A DNA stretch of 64,000 nucleotides from Spirochaetota bacterium (GCA_016934935.1 JAFGRW010000064.1:1-64000), one strand, 5' to 3'; counted from the stretch's first letter, positions 8,090-16,848 are shown. Notes: generated from the letters alone by a model not told the origin. Translations and numbers: made by a program.

Positions 8090-9264
8090 AACGTTGTCTC
8101 CTTCCAGGGCAATCCATGTTTGTTAAGTGCATCCATAAAAGGATCAGGATCAAACTGCTCCATATTAAAAACACCGGGCTTTAACCATTTTTTTGACAGC
8201 ATCATCATGGCGCCAATCATTGCAGGAACGCCAGTGGTATACGATATTGCCTGAGACTTGACCTCTTTATACGCCTCCTCGTGGCTGCAAATATTATAGA
8301 TATATTTTTTAAGCTCTTTACCATCCTTTATACCAGTACATACGCAACCGATACAAGTTCGTCCCTTGGTAAGTGGACCAAGCGAAGACGGGTCAGGAAG
8401 CACTGCCTTCAAAAACTGTAACGGAACAATAGGCTGACCGTTGTAAATAACCGGATCAATTCGGGTCATACCCACATTGCCCAACACCTCAAGATGCTTC
8501 AGATAATTATCCGAAAAGCTCATCCAGAACGATGCTTTCTTAATCGTTGGAAAATGCTTAACAAGCGACTCCATCTCTTCGTGGTACATTCTGTAAATAT
8601 TGTAAGTTCCCACGTTTTCCGGGCACTCAAAACTTTTCTTTACCGACATTGCCTCTGTCTCTACAAATTTATCAACTTCCCAGTGTTTACAGGGTGCTGT
8701 TACCTCACGGATATTAATCTCGGGGTTAAAATTTGTAGCGAAGGGCTGACCATGATCTCCACCGTTGACATCAATAATTTCAAGCTCGTTTATCTCGTCA
8801 AAAAAATGTTTCGCGGCATACGCAGTAAAAACATTTGTTACCCCCGGATCAAAACCCGAACCCAAAAGTGCTGTTAAACCGGCTTTTTCGAAACGTTCCT
8901 GATACTCCCACTGCCACTTGTAGCAGAATTTCGCTTCATCAAGCGGCTCATAGTTTGCCGTATCAAGATAGTGAACTCCAGCGGCCAGACACGCGTCCAT
9001 TATGTGCAGGTCCTGATAAGGCAGTGCCACATTTATTACCAGGTCCGGTTTCACTTTATTTAAAAATTCGGTTAATGCCGGAACATCATCCGCGTCTATT
9101 TTAGCCGTATCAATTTTACGATCGATACCCGCAGCTATGGCGTCACACTTAGCCTTTGTGCGGCTTGCCAATGTTATCTTTTCAAAAACTTCAGGTACCT
9201 GCGCGCATTTGTGTGCCACAACCTGGCCGACACCGCCGGCACCAATAATTACTACACTTCCCAT
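8086..9264 (-). CDS. Carboxynorspermidine synthase (saccharopine dehydrogenase family)
   Basis: The protein has 392 residues. It opens with a Rossmann NAD(P)-binding site, VVIIGAGGVGQVVAHKCAQ (GAGGVG at 8-13). It then has the saccharopine-reductase-like features LVINVALPYQDLHIMDACLAAGVHYLDTA and a glycine-rich LLGSGFDPGVTNVF segment. The enzyme (CASDH) condenses putrescine or diaminopropane with aspartate semialdehyde, using NADPH, to make carboxyspermidine or carboxynorspermidine. Its position between speA (3-bp gap) and nspC (4-bp overlap) supports this role over saccharopine metabolism. The start at 9264 follows speA directly; a GGAG-like site lies in the speA 3' end. Confidence 0.85.
   Translation of the reverse strand: MGSVVIIGAGGVGQVVAHKCAQVPEVFEKITLASRTKAKCDAIAAGIDRKIDTAKIDADDVPALTEFLNKVKPDLVINVALPYQDLHIMDACLAAGVHYLDTANYEPLDEAKFCYKWQWEYQERFEKAGLTALLGSGFDPGVTNVFTAYAAKHFFDEINELEIIDVNGGDHGQPFATNFNPEINIREVTAPCKHWEVDKFVETEAMSVKKSFECPENVGTYNIYRMYHEEMESLVKHFPTIKKASFWMSFSDNYLKHLEVLGNVGMTRIDPVIYNGQPIVPLQFLKAVLPDPSSLGPLTKGRTCIGCVCTGIKDGKELKKYIYNICSHEEAYKEVKSQAISYTTGVPAMIGAMMMLSKKWLKPGVFNMEQFDPDPFMDALNKHGLPWKETTL
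8087..8103 (-). promoter_or_regulatory. nspC: Shine-Dalgarno site and non-canonical ATA start of nspC
   Basis: AAGGAG occupies 8098-8103 on the minus strand and is followed after 8 nt by ATA at 8089-8087, in frame with the complete NspC protein. It lies inside the last codons of the upstream synthase gene, so translation of the two genes is probably coupled. Confidence 0.6.
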
Positions 9265-9267
9265 CTG

Positions 9268-11196
9268 TTACTCCTCGAATCTTTCATAATATGTGTATCC
9301 GCGTAATCCGTTCTGATAAGCATTGATTATGTTTCGGCGGTCAGCCGCAGTAATCCGCCCTTCACGTATCGCCTCTTCAGCCGATTGTTTAAAGTCCTCA
9401 ACCATTCGTTTTGTATCATACTCCACATACGAAAGAACATCCTCTACGGAATCCCCTTCGATCTCACGGACAATATCAAAACCACCGGTTTTATTGATCT
9501 GAATACTTACAACGTTGGTATCACCAAAAAGATTATGCAGATCTCCAAGCGTCTCCTGATAGGCTCCCACAAGAAAAACACCCAGATAATAGTCACTGCC
9601 GTTATTTAAAGCATGCAGTCTTAACGTATGACCAACATCATGTGTATCGATAAACCGGTCTATCTTGCCGTCACAATCACAGGTGATATCGGCAATAACG
9701 GCCTTACGGGTCGGCATCTCGTTTAAGCGGTGTATCGGCATTATCGGAAAAAGCTGATCAATTGCCCATGAGTCAGGTACCGACTGAAACACCGAGAAAT
9801 TACAGTAGTAAATATCAGCAATCGCATCTCCTATACCGTCAAGCTCCTGAGGAACCCTCTTTACCCTGCTCTTTTCGGCGGCTATATAGGTTATTATATT
9901 CCAGAATATGGACTCAGCAAGAGACCTTTCCCGCAGAGAGAGCTGCCCATGCTTAAAATGATCCCTTATTATATCCCTGTAATAGATTGCGTCGTTAAAA
10001 CTTTCCTGGAGGTTTTTTAAAGTCAGCCCCTTATATACTTCATGAAGATTGATTATCTGCTCGTGAGTTTCCGGATCAAGTGTTTCCGGTACAACAGGAT
10101 GTTCAAAGGTCGAAGTATCGAGCACATTAAAAAGAAGCACAGAATAATATGCAACAATGGCACGACCCGATTCTGTTATTATTGTCGGGTGCTCTATCTC
10201 ATGCTCGTTCATTATACTCATAACAACTTCTATTATATCAGCACAATATTCCGACAATGAATAGTTACGCGAAGAGCTGTAATTTGTTTTAGAACCGTCA
10301 TAATCGACAGCGAGCCCGCCGCCCAGGTCAAGATAGCCCATTGGCGCCCCCTCCTTGACAAGCTCGGCATATACACGGGCAGCTTCAACCACCGCAGAAC
10401 GAATATCACGAATATTAGGAATCTGCGAACCAAGATGATAATGAACCAGTTTTAACGCGTGAAGCATATCCTCTTTTTTTAACAGGTCAACAACATCAAT
10501 CAGCTGTGAAACATTAAGTCCGAATATACTGCGGTCTCCACCCGATTCGGTCCAGTGACCTCCCGCTCTCGAAGCAAGCTTTATACGCACGCCAATGTTT
10601 GGAGTTATTCCCAGCTTGCGGGAACGTTGCAGTATCATATCAACCTCTCCGGGTATCTCTACAACGAAGAAACACTTAAACCCCATCTTTGTTGCATAAA
10701 GCCCAAGATCAATAAACTCTTCATCCTTGTAACCATTACATACCAGACAGGCCTCTTTGTCTTTCATAACCGAAAGCGCGGCTATTAGTTCAGGCTTACT
10801 GCCCACTTCAAGCCCATGGTGATAACGCTCGCCAAAACGGGTAACCTCTTTTAAAACCTGTTGCTGCTGATTAACCTTGATAGGATAAACGCCCTGATAA
10901 CTTCCCTTATATCCGGCATCATTTATAGCGGCATTAAAGCTTTCATTTAAAAAAGTAAGTTGAGAATCAAGCAGGTTCTCAAACCTGAGCAAAACAGGAG
11001 CATCAAGTCCACGCTCTTTTATTCCTTTGATTATATCTACAAGACTAACAGAAACATCAGGCTTATCCGCAAATGGAGTCACTGAGACTTCACCCTTGTC
11101 ATTAATCTCGAAATAAGATGCTCCCCAGGTTTTTATTCCGTAAAGATCCTCCGAGTTTTTAATCTTCCATCGATCCAAAAGTTCCGGTTTTATCAT
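9268..11196 (-). CDS. speA: Biosynthetic arginine decarboxylase
   Basis: This 642-residue protein has the length and features of bacterial SpeA. It contains the N-terminal WGASYFEIND, the PLP-binding lysine in YQGVYPIKVNQQQQV, the HYHLGSQI and YLDLGGGLAVDYDG motifs and the C-terminal YFERFEE-type tail. It converts arginine to agmatine, the first step towards putrescine. It is the first gene of the minus-strand polyamine operon. I start at ATG 11196, with AGGAAG about 5 nt upstream; a GTG lies directly before it. No agmatinase, or agmatine deiminase with carbamoylputrescine amidase, is present in the window, so that step must be encoded elsewhere. Confidence 0.95.
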   Translation of the reverse strand: MIKPELLDRWKIKNSEDLYGIKTWGASYFEINDKGEVSVTPFADKPDVSVSLVDIIKGIKERGLDAPVLLRFENLLDSQLTFLNESFNAAINDAGYKGSYQGVYPIKVNQQQQVLKEVTRFGERYHHGLEVGSKPELIAALSVMKDKEACLVCNGYKDEEFIDLGLYATKMGFKCFFVVEIPGEVDMILQRSRKLGITPNIGVRIKLASRAGGHWTESGGDRSIFGLNVSQLIDVVDLLKKEDMLHALKLVHYHLGSQIPNIRDIRSAVVEAARVYAELVKEGAPMGYLDLGGGLAVDYDGSKTNYSSSRNYSLSEYCADIIEVVMSIMNEHEIEHPTIITESGRAIVAYYSVLLFNVLDTSTFEHPVVPETLDPETHEQIINLHEVYKGLTLKNLQESFNDAIYYRDIIRDHFKHGQLSLRERSLAESIFWNIITYIAAEKSRVKRVPQELDGIGDAIADIYYCNFSVFQSVPDSWAIDQLFPIMPIHRLNEMPTRKAVIADITCDCDGKIDRFIDTHDVGHTLRLHALNNGSDYYLGVFLVGAYQETLGDLHNLFGDTNVVSIQINKTGGFDIVREIEGDSVEDVLSYVEYDTKRMVEDFKQSAEEAIREGRITAADRRNIINAYQNGLRGYTYYERFEE

Positions 11197-11444
11197 CACG
11201 TCTTCCTAAATAAATTAATTACCCGGCACAAAACCGGTTCATGACCTTATTGAGCCTAACTCTGATTATACTATATCAACACTTTAACCAATGCAACAAA
11301 AAAGTATGGACAAAGCATTTAATACCCTCAATTTGTACAAATACCAATACTATTATCAGTCTATTTCTATCAATACCAAAAAAATTTATTAATAACTTAC
11401 AACAGATTTTTTTTAAAAATAAATATTTTCAAGGAACCACCTAA

Positions 11445-12092
11445 ATGAAAAAGGCTCTAATATTATGTAACGGTCGTATAACAGACTACACAATACTTAA
11501 TCAGGCTCTAGCCTCCTTAATGAGTGAAAACCCGACCGTTATCGCGGTAGACGGGGGTGCCGGTCACGCTATCAATTTGGGATACAAAATAGATACCGCG
11601 CTTGGCGATTTTGACTCTATCGAACCCGAACATATGGAGCATATAACCGAAAATGATATTGAAGTCATATCTTTCCCTGCAGACAAAGATATGACCGACT
11701 CGGAACTGGCTCTGCATCACTGCATACAAAATGGATTCAAGAACCTGACAGTCGCTGGTTTTAGCGGAACCCGCCTTGACCACACAATCGGGAATATTAT
11801 GCTATTGGCAAAATTGGGCAGGGATATTAGCATCCGGCTTGTGGATGAAAATAACGAAGCATTCTTTTGCACCGATATAATTGAACTTGAGGCTCACGCC
11901 GGAGCCAACATCTCTATAATTCCCCTCTTTGGCGATATTGTTGTAAAAAATACTGAGGGTCTTCATTATAAACTTTCCAACAAACGGGTAACTCCCGGTT
12001 CCACCCTATGCATTAGTAATTTTGCTGTTGACAGAAAGCAGATTATTGAACTAGCTGAGGGTGAAGCTCTAATAACAATATCAAGGGACTAA
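11445..12092 (+). CDS. thiN: Thiamine pyrophosphokinase
   Basis: The protein has 215 residues with the diagnostic motifs of the family: VIAVDGGAGHAINLG, ALGDFDSI, FPADKDMTDSELAL and GFSGTRLDHTIGN. The enzyme transfers pyrophosphate from ATP to thiamine to make TPP. An AAGGA lies about 9 nt before the ATG. The next gene, alanine racemase, starts 5 bp after the stop, suggesting co-transcription although the two pathways are unrelated. I see no TPP riboswitch upstream. Confidence 0.92.
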   Translation: MKKALILCNGRITDYTILNQALASLMSENPTVIAVDGGAGHAINLGYKIDTALGDFDSIEPEHMEHITENDIEVISFPADKDMTDSELALHHCIQNGFKNLTVAGFSGTRLDHTIGNIMLLAKLGRDISIRLVDENNEAFFCTDIIELEAHAGANISIIPLFGDIVVKNTEGLHYKLSNKRVTPGSTLCISNFAVDRKQIIELAEGEALITISRD

Positions 12093-12096
12093 CAAA

Positions 12097-13206
12097 ATGA
12101 ACTATCGTGGCACATGGCTTGAAATTGATACAGAAGCTATCAAAAAAAATCTGGAAACAATTCATAATATTACTTCAAACTGCCCCATACTGTTGCCGGT
12201 TAAAGCAGATGCCTACGGCCACGGAATGATCGAGACAGCCCGTTTCGCGGAAAAGTGCGGGCTTATTAATATGTTCGGAGTCGCCTCAATTGAAGAGGGA
12301 ATATGCTTAAGAGAAAATGGAATTGCTTTACCCATACTGATATTGTCTTACATCATCCCTGGTGATGAACAGATAAACGCACTGATAAAGTACAACCTGA
12401 TGCCCACTATCGGTGATATAAATACTGCTCAAAAATGTAATCTTGTCGCTGGCGCACATAACATGAAAATGAAGATCCATGTTAAAACCGATACCGGTAT
12501 GGGGCGACTTGGCTGTCCTGCCTCTGAGAGTGTTCATACCTGTAACATAATAAACCAGCTCGAAAATATTTTCATCGAAGGCTTTTATACTCACATGCCA
12601 GTCTCTGACGAAAACAGCAACCCCTTTAACAATAACCAGATTGCCGAATATAAAAAAATTACCGAAGCTGTTCGCGAAATCCTTGGGCGTAAGCCTGTTT
12701 TACACATGGCCAACAGTGGAGCTGTACTATATTATCCCGATACTTTTTTTGATATGGTACGTCCGGGTATTATTAGTTACGGATACATGCCCGACCCCGC
12801 ATCGCCTCACGACAAGCGATTTAAACAGTGCATGTCTCTATTTTCCACTATAATTATGATGAAAAAAGTCAATGCCGGTAGTGCCCTCTCTTACGGTCAC
12901 ACTTACAAATTAAAGAAAGAGAGCTGGATAGCCACAATTCCCTGTGGTTATGGGGACGGCTTTCATCGTTCACTTTCTAACAACACATCTGTCATTATCA
13001 ATGGACGGACATATCCTATTGCGGGACGTATATGTATGGATCTTCTTCTTATAGATTGCGGGGATGATTATTTTGATGTCGGAACGAAGGTCGAGATTTT
13101 TGGAACGGATGATGTAACAGTCGAAACAACAGCTCTAAAAGCTAACACAATACCCTATGAAATAACTTGCTCAATGGCTTTACGTATAGCACGGATTTAT
13201 AAATAA
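12097..13206 (+). CDS. alr: Alanine racemase
   Basis: This 369-residue PLP enzyme interconverts L- and D-alanine for peptidoglycan. The PLP lysine is Lys36 in LPVKADAYGHG. The C-terminal domain has the catalytic tyrosine in ALSYGHTYKL and the conserved GYGDGFHR and GRICMDLLLID segments. It follows the thiamine pyrophosphokinase gene by 4 bases. The Shine-Dalgarno sequence is weak (AGGGAC), so translational coupling is likely. Length and motif order are normal. Confidence 0.95.
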   Translation: MNYRGTWLEIDTEAIKKNLETIHNITSNCPILLPVKADAYGHGMIETARFAEKCGLINMFGVASIEEGICLRENGIALPILILSYIIPGDEQINALIKYNLMPTIGDINTAQKCNLVAGAHNMKMKIHVKTDTGMGRLGCPASESVHTCNIINQLENIFIEGFYTHMPVSDENSNPFNNNQIAEYKKITEAVREILGRKPVLHMANSGAVLYYPDTFFDMVRPGIISYGYMPDPASPHDKRFKQCMSLFSTIIMMKKVNAGSALSYGHTYKLKKESWIATIPCGYGDGFHRSLSNNTSVIINGRTYPIAGRICMDLLLIDCGDDYFDVGTKVEIFGTDDVTVETTALKANTIPYEITCSMALRIARIYK

Positions 13207-13253
13207 TCCAATTTTTATTGTGCTCATTTGTAAATTTCTTGACTTTCCGCTCT

Positions 13254-13262
13254 TGATATAAT
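13254..13262 (+). promoter_or_regulatory. Extended -10 promoter upstream of spoVG
   Basis: TGATATAAT is a perfect extended -10 (TGnTATAAT). A TTGACT at 13239 is too close (12 bp) to serve as a standard -35, which suits an extended -10 promoter. Transcription would begin near 13269 and give a leader of about 145 nt that contains the whole inverted-repeat element. A second extended -10-like sequence, TGTTATAAG, ends at 13366 at the element's 3' edge. Confidence 0.5.
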
Positions 13263-13277
13263 AAAAAATCACAATAT

Positions 13278-13376
13278 GGAAATTTTGAAAAATTGCCATA
13301 TTTTCGAACGGTAATTCAATTTTGTCCCGTTCTTTAACTTTTTTTTCGAAAGTTCCTTGTTATAAGTTTAATTAAT
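13278..13376 (+). repeat. Inverted-repeat leader element, copy A (before spoVG)
   Basis: The outer arms are GGAAATTTTGAAAAATT (13278-13294) and TTTTTTTCGAAAGTTCC (13340-13356), and an inner hairpin is made of GAACGG (13306-13311) and CCGTTC (13327-13332). The 3' edge, AGTTCCTTGTT...TTAATTAAT, ends 36 nt before the spoVG ATG. Copy B at 61220-61320 shares both arms, the inner GAACGG hairpin and the 3' edge in the same orientation relative to its downstream gene. Confidence 0.6.
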
Positions 13377-13412
13377 AGAGGTTCCTAATTATCTATCAAG
13401 GGTGGTTATTTA

Positions 13413-13691
13413 ATGGAAAGCATAATTACTGAAGTCAGGATTTTCCCAAAAGAAGATCTTGGCAAAACACTAGCATTTGCCAATATCACGGTAATGGATC
13501 AGTTCGTTGTTAAAAACCTCCGTGTAGTCAAAGGTGACAAGGGAATTTTCATCGGTATGCCGTCAAACAAAAAGAAAAACGGTGAGTATGTCGATATATT
13601 TTTCCCTATAACCCAGGAAGCCAGAGACTATATTACAAAAGTAATAGTCGACAAATACAACGAGACCACCAACTCGGAAGAGCATGTTTAA
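13413..13691 (+). CDS. spoVG: Regulator SpoVG
   Basis: The protein has 92 residues. It matches SpoVG throughout, including ITEVRIFP at the start, LAFANITVMDQFVVKNLRVV and GIFIGMPSNKKKNGEYVDIFFPI. SpoVG is a small nucleic-acid-binding regulator found in Firmicutes and spirochaetes, where it binds DNA and RNA and affects expression of envelope and virulence genes. It is monocistronic, with an extended -10 promoter, a long structured leader and a bidirectional terminator. The leader element suggests regulation at the RNA level, which is inference. Confidence 0.93.
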   Translation: MESIITEVRIFPKEDLGKTLAFANITVMDQFVVKNLRVVKGDKGIFIGMPSNKKKNGEYVDIFFPITQEARDYITKVIVDKYNETTNSEEHV

Positions 13692-13703
13692 GAGCGACTA
13701 AAA

Positions 13704-13731
13704 CCGGTAATTTATCTATATGTATTACCGG
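13704..13731. terminator. Bidirectional terminator between spoVG and the convergent membrane gene
   Basis: CCGGTAAT (13704-13711) and ATTACCGG (13724-13731) form a perfect 8-bp stem with a 12-nt loop. The minus-strand exit carries TTTT; the plus-strand exit has CTTT. The stop codon of the convergent minus-strand gene lies in the loop. Confidence 0.75.
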
Positions 13732-14032
13732 CTTTCGCGAACAGATCTCTGATTAGAAGAGCAAATTTTACGGTTATAAGCGAGCTTATAATATAGTCTG
13801 CTATAATCGGAATTTTTACGCCTGTTCCCGAAAATATACGAAAAGTACTCATAAAATAGAGCACAAGAAAGGCTGTTATGTATGTGACAGCCTCTTTTGT
13901 AGTTTTGACCACCAACTTGTCATCTACCATTCTTACAGCTGTTATCGAAAAAACCGCAGACAAGGCCGTTTCAAGTATAAACCCTATAATAAAAAGATTA
14001 ATACAGTTTGTTAAAAATACACTTCCACTCAT
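13712..14032 (-). CDS. Small integral membrane protein, unknown function
   Basis: The protein has 106 residues with about three hydrophobic helices (near 10-30, 45-65 and 75-95), the middle one ending in the loop FRIFSGTGVKIP. An AGGCGG lies 5 nt before the ATG. I do not recognise the family. Its size and topology recall holin-like proteins, but no lysis genes are nearby. The gene is convergent with spoVG and shares its terminator. Confidence 0.6.
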   Translation of the reverse strand: MSGSVFLTNCINLFIIGFILETALSAVFSITAVRMVDDKLVVKTTKEAVTYITAFLVLYFMSTFRIFSGTGVKIPIIADYIISSLITVKFALLIRDLFAKAGNTYR

Positions 14033-14228
14033 CGTATCCGCCTGTTAAAACATGTTATAATATATATTATCTATCTTTTCGGTTATTAAAATTATCGTAA
14101 CTGCAAGCAGATAACTTAATACATGAAAAAGCCATTTGCACCACTTTAATAATCAACTTATTCTTAAAATTGCCACCCCGGCATAATATTTTTTTGCGCG
14201 TTAACCTTTCTTATTTTTACAAAACTTA

Positions 14229-16361
14229 TTAACCTTTTCTCTTACAAAAATCAGACGACTTAATCTCCGTAAAAATTACCAAAACAGCTGTTATACCGAA
14301 TATAAGATATATGACAAAATCACCCCAAAAAACGAATAATGTGTCTACTTTCTCTCCTGCGGGTAAATCATAATTCAGGTATCCCACATCCATAATCGGA
14401 ATAGAGGCTGCTACGCGTCCATAAGGATCAATGACCGCAGTGTAACCAGTATTACCCACCCTTACATACCAGAGTCCGTTTTCCGCAGCCCTGAAGGGAG
14501 AGGCGGCGTAGTGCTGCATATGGCCACTGAAGTATTCCGACCAGCCGTCATTTGTAATATTTACAAAAAAATCAGCACCCATTTTCCGGTATCGCCTGTT
14601 CAGCCTGTGAAACATCCCCTCATAACAGATAAGTGGACCGAAACTAAACTCTTTGATATTCATTAACCTGGGCTCTTTCCCCGGTACAAAGCTTGAACTC
14701 CCCATCGATTCAAGAAATCTTTTTAATCCGGGAAAAAGCCGCTCATAGGGAAACCACTCCCCTATCGGTGCCAGATGTATCTTGTCGTATACCTGATTAA
14801 CAGCCCCGGAAGCCTCCACGATACAGGCGCTATTTGTATAATAGTAACCTGTCTTTTTATAATAGAGCCCTATCTCCGCCGTAAAAAGCGGAACAGCTCT
14901 GGATTTGACATACATAAAAAGATTATTTATAAACCTGTTAACCCGTCCGGCTCTGTAGGCATGGCTTACAGGCTCAAGAGTTGCTGACTCACTCCAGATA
15001 ATTAAATCGGAACCACCATCGTCTATCGCAATATCTGTCTGGTCAGTCAGTATACTCAAGAATTTTAAACTGTTTACAGCCCAGTTATCCCATGGAGAAA
15101 TACATGTCTGTATTAGCGAAACCCTTAGCGTATTACCTTTTTTAACATCTTTTTTTAGATCAGGCACAAAGAAACCGGGTATAGTTGAAACAGCAATCAC
15201 CATTATCATTAGTACTAGAGCCAAACTTTTTTCAGGTATTAAGAATTCTGATAGAGCTGACTCTTTTTGTATTCTGTATATCATATCCGCGATCAACGTA
15301 TTAGAGAGGTGAAGCACAAAAATAACACCAAAAATACCTGTAACTGATGAAAGGTAAAGCATGGAAAGATTTTCGAACTGGGAGTAACCTATATATGTCC
15401 ATGGAAAAGCAAGATACCCCCAGGATTGCAGATAGTCAAATCCAAGCAGAACAACCGGAAAAACAAGTAATCTGATATTTGGATATCTTCTGGCCAAATA
15501 TTCGGCCAGAGTAAATTTAGCAGCAAGAATCACGCTCAATGTCGGCATAAAAACCGAAAGCAGTATAAAACTCCCCCCCGAGACCGTATTACCAAAAGAG
15601 CCCATCCATCCGTAAGTTATTATATTTGCCGCCAAACCGGATAAAACCAGCCGAATATAGACCTTTTTTAACGGTAACTCCCTTATGCCAAAGCACAACG
15701 GAACAAAAGCCGCAAAGGCAAAAAAACTATAATGACCAAGAAGACCATATTGATAAGAAGGGAAAGCCAGAAAAAGTGTAAATGGGAAAAGTGCAATGGA
15801 CACTCGTTTATTTAAAACAATATCCATAATCATTCCATTTACCAGAACAGCAATCCCATTCAGAGCGGCAGCAGCCAAAGGCGAAAAAACAGCTATCGAA
15901 CCCGGATCAAACATAGATGAATAGATACTAATAACACCGGAAACGCTCATCATGGCATATTCTAAAACAGTAATAAACGCAAAAATAAACGCGTTAAGCC
16001 ACATTGAAGGTACTTTATCATTTTTACGAAAAAGATAAACAGCATAAATCTTAATAATAAAAAACAGTACAAAAATCAATGCAGTCATGATTTGCCCTGT
16101 TTCTATATTTCCCCTGCTGACTAACGAAATAGTTATTCCAACAATTGCTCCGGCAGCGCAGAGAAGAATCTGTTTGTATAGATCTTTCGAGATTATTTTT
16201 TTATTACTGAAAAAGAAAAGAACAGGTACCAGTGTAACATACGATATCAAACTGAAAATACCCGTAAAAGAGGCCGTGAAGACCAGAGAAGAAAAAAACA
16301 GAACCCATCCGATTTCAGCCTTAATGGTTTGTACAATCTTTTCAGTAAAGTCGGTAAACAT
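14229..16361 (-). CDS. lnt: Apolipoprotein N-acyltransferase, enlarged membrane region
   Basis: Lnt adds the third acyl chain to lipoproteins in the inner membrane. The C-terminal nitrilase-like domain shows the Glu of IIWSESAT, the Lys of VYDKIHLAPIGEWFPY and the Cys of GPLICYEGMF, matching the Glu-Lys-Cys triad. I start at ATG 16361, preceded by AAGGGG at 5 nt, giving 710 residues. An in-frame TTG at 16385 is less likely. Lnt is usually about 500-550 residues. The extra 150-200 residues are N-terminal hydrophobic helices before the usual membrane domain. The lipoproteins in this window are its expected substrates. Confidence 0.9.
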   Translation of the reverse strand: MFTDFTEKIVQTIKAEIGWVLFFSSLVFTASFTGIFSLISYVTLVPVLFFFSNKKIISKDLYKQILLCAAGAIVGITISLVSRGNIETGQIMTALIFVLFFIIKIYAVYLFRKNDKVPSMWLNAFIFAFITVLEYAMMSVSGVISIYSSMFDPGSIAVFSPLAAAALNGIAVLVNGMIMDIVLNKRVSIALFPFTLFLAFPSYQYGLLGHYSFFAFAAFVPLCFGIRELPLKKVYIRLVLSGLAANIITYGWMGSFGNTVSGGSFILLSVFMPTLSVILAAKFTLAEYLARRYPNIRLLVFPVVLLGFDYLQSWGYLAFPWTYIGYSQFENLSMLYLSSVTGIFGVIFVLHLSNTLIADMIYRIQKESALSEFLIPEKSLALVLMIMVIAVSTIPGFFVPDLKKDVKKGNTLRVSLIQTCISPWDNWAVNSLKFLSILTDQTDIAIDDGGSDLIIWSESATLEPVSHAYRAGRVNRFINNLFMYVKSRAVPLFTAEIGLYYKKTGYYYTNSACIVEASGAVNQVYDKIHLAPIGEWFPYERLFPGLKRFLESMGSSSFVPGKEPRLMNIKEFSFGPLICYEGMFHRLNRRYRKMGADFFVNITNDGWSEYFSGHMQHYAASPFRAAENGLWYVRVGNTGYTAVIDPYGRVAASIPIMDVGYLNYDLPAGEKVDTLFVFWGDFVIYLIFGITAVLVIFTEIKSSDFCKRKG

Positions 16362-16658
16362 GGGAACCCCTTTTCCAAATTTCAAATAGGTAAAATGTGC
16401 TAATCAATACAACTGGATAGAATACCTTGAATTAGGTGAATATAATTTTTTGAGTTATACTTCAAGTATTAAGAGACAATTATTAAATATATGTTCTTAT
16501 GGCTGTATCTATTTATTCCGAATTTAACGGTAAATGTCTTAAGCTGACAAAAGCGTTATCAACTTCCATTACACATGTCGGTTTGCTGTTAGTCAATACC
16601 TTTGAAAAATACTCCCTCATAAAAAATATCATTTTTTAGTTATTTTTAACTAATATTA
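16362..16658. other. Intergenic region upstream of the Met tRNAs
   Basis: About 300 bases without a convincing gene. A 46-codon frame at 16499-16639 lacks a Shine-Dalgarno sequence and any recognisable motif. The 3' end carries the tRNA promoter. Confidence 0.45.
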
Positions 16659-16686
16659 TTGACAATAAACAAGCGAATTGTAAATT
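16659..16686 (+). promoter_or_regulatory. Promoter of the tRNA-fMet/tRNA-Met pair
   Basis: TTGACA (16659-16664) is followed after 16 bp by TAAATT (16681-16686), just upstream of the first tRNA. The 21-bp module TTTAACTAATATTATTGACAA (16645-16665), spanning the -35, recurs with a single mismatch at 17016-17036. Confidence 0.7.
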
Positions 16687-16697
16687 AGGCAAACGAT

Positions 16698-16770
<73 letters not shown>

Positions 16771-16774
16771 ATAT

Positions 16775-16848
16775 GGCGAGGTAGCTCAGTTGGTTAGAGC
16801 ACACGGCTCATATCCGTGGGGTGGGGGGTTCGAGTCCCTCCCTCGCTA
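16775..16848 (+). tRNA. tRNA-Met (elongator, anticodon CAT)
   Basis: A 74-nt cloverleaf begins 4 nt after the initiator tRNA. The acceptor is GGCGAGG/CCTCGCT with a G1-U72 wobble, the D stem is GCTC/GAGC, the anticodon loop is CTCATAT on a CACGG/CCGTG stem, and the T loop is TTCGAGT. The body resembles elongator Met tRNA more than the lysidine-modified Ile2 species, which I cannot fully exclude. CCA is not encoded. Confidence 0.9.

Noticed and set aside
9385-10788. Open frames opposite speA
   Set aside because: Antisense shadows of a highly conserved gene.
13239-13244. TTGACT as the -35 of the spoVG promoter
   Set aside because: It lies only 12 bp from the TATAAT, too close for a standard sigma-70 promoter.
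16499-16639. 46-codon open frame before the Met tRNAs
   Set aside because: It has no Shine-Dalgarno sequence, no motif and no promoter of its own; composition is that of intergenic DNA.
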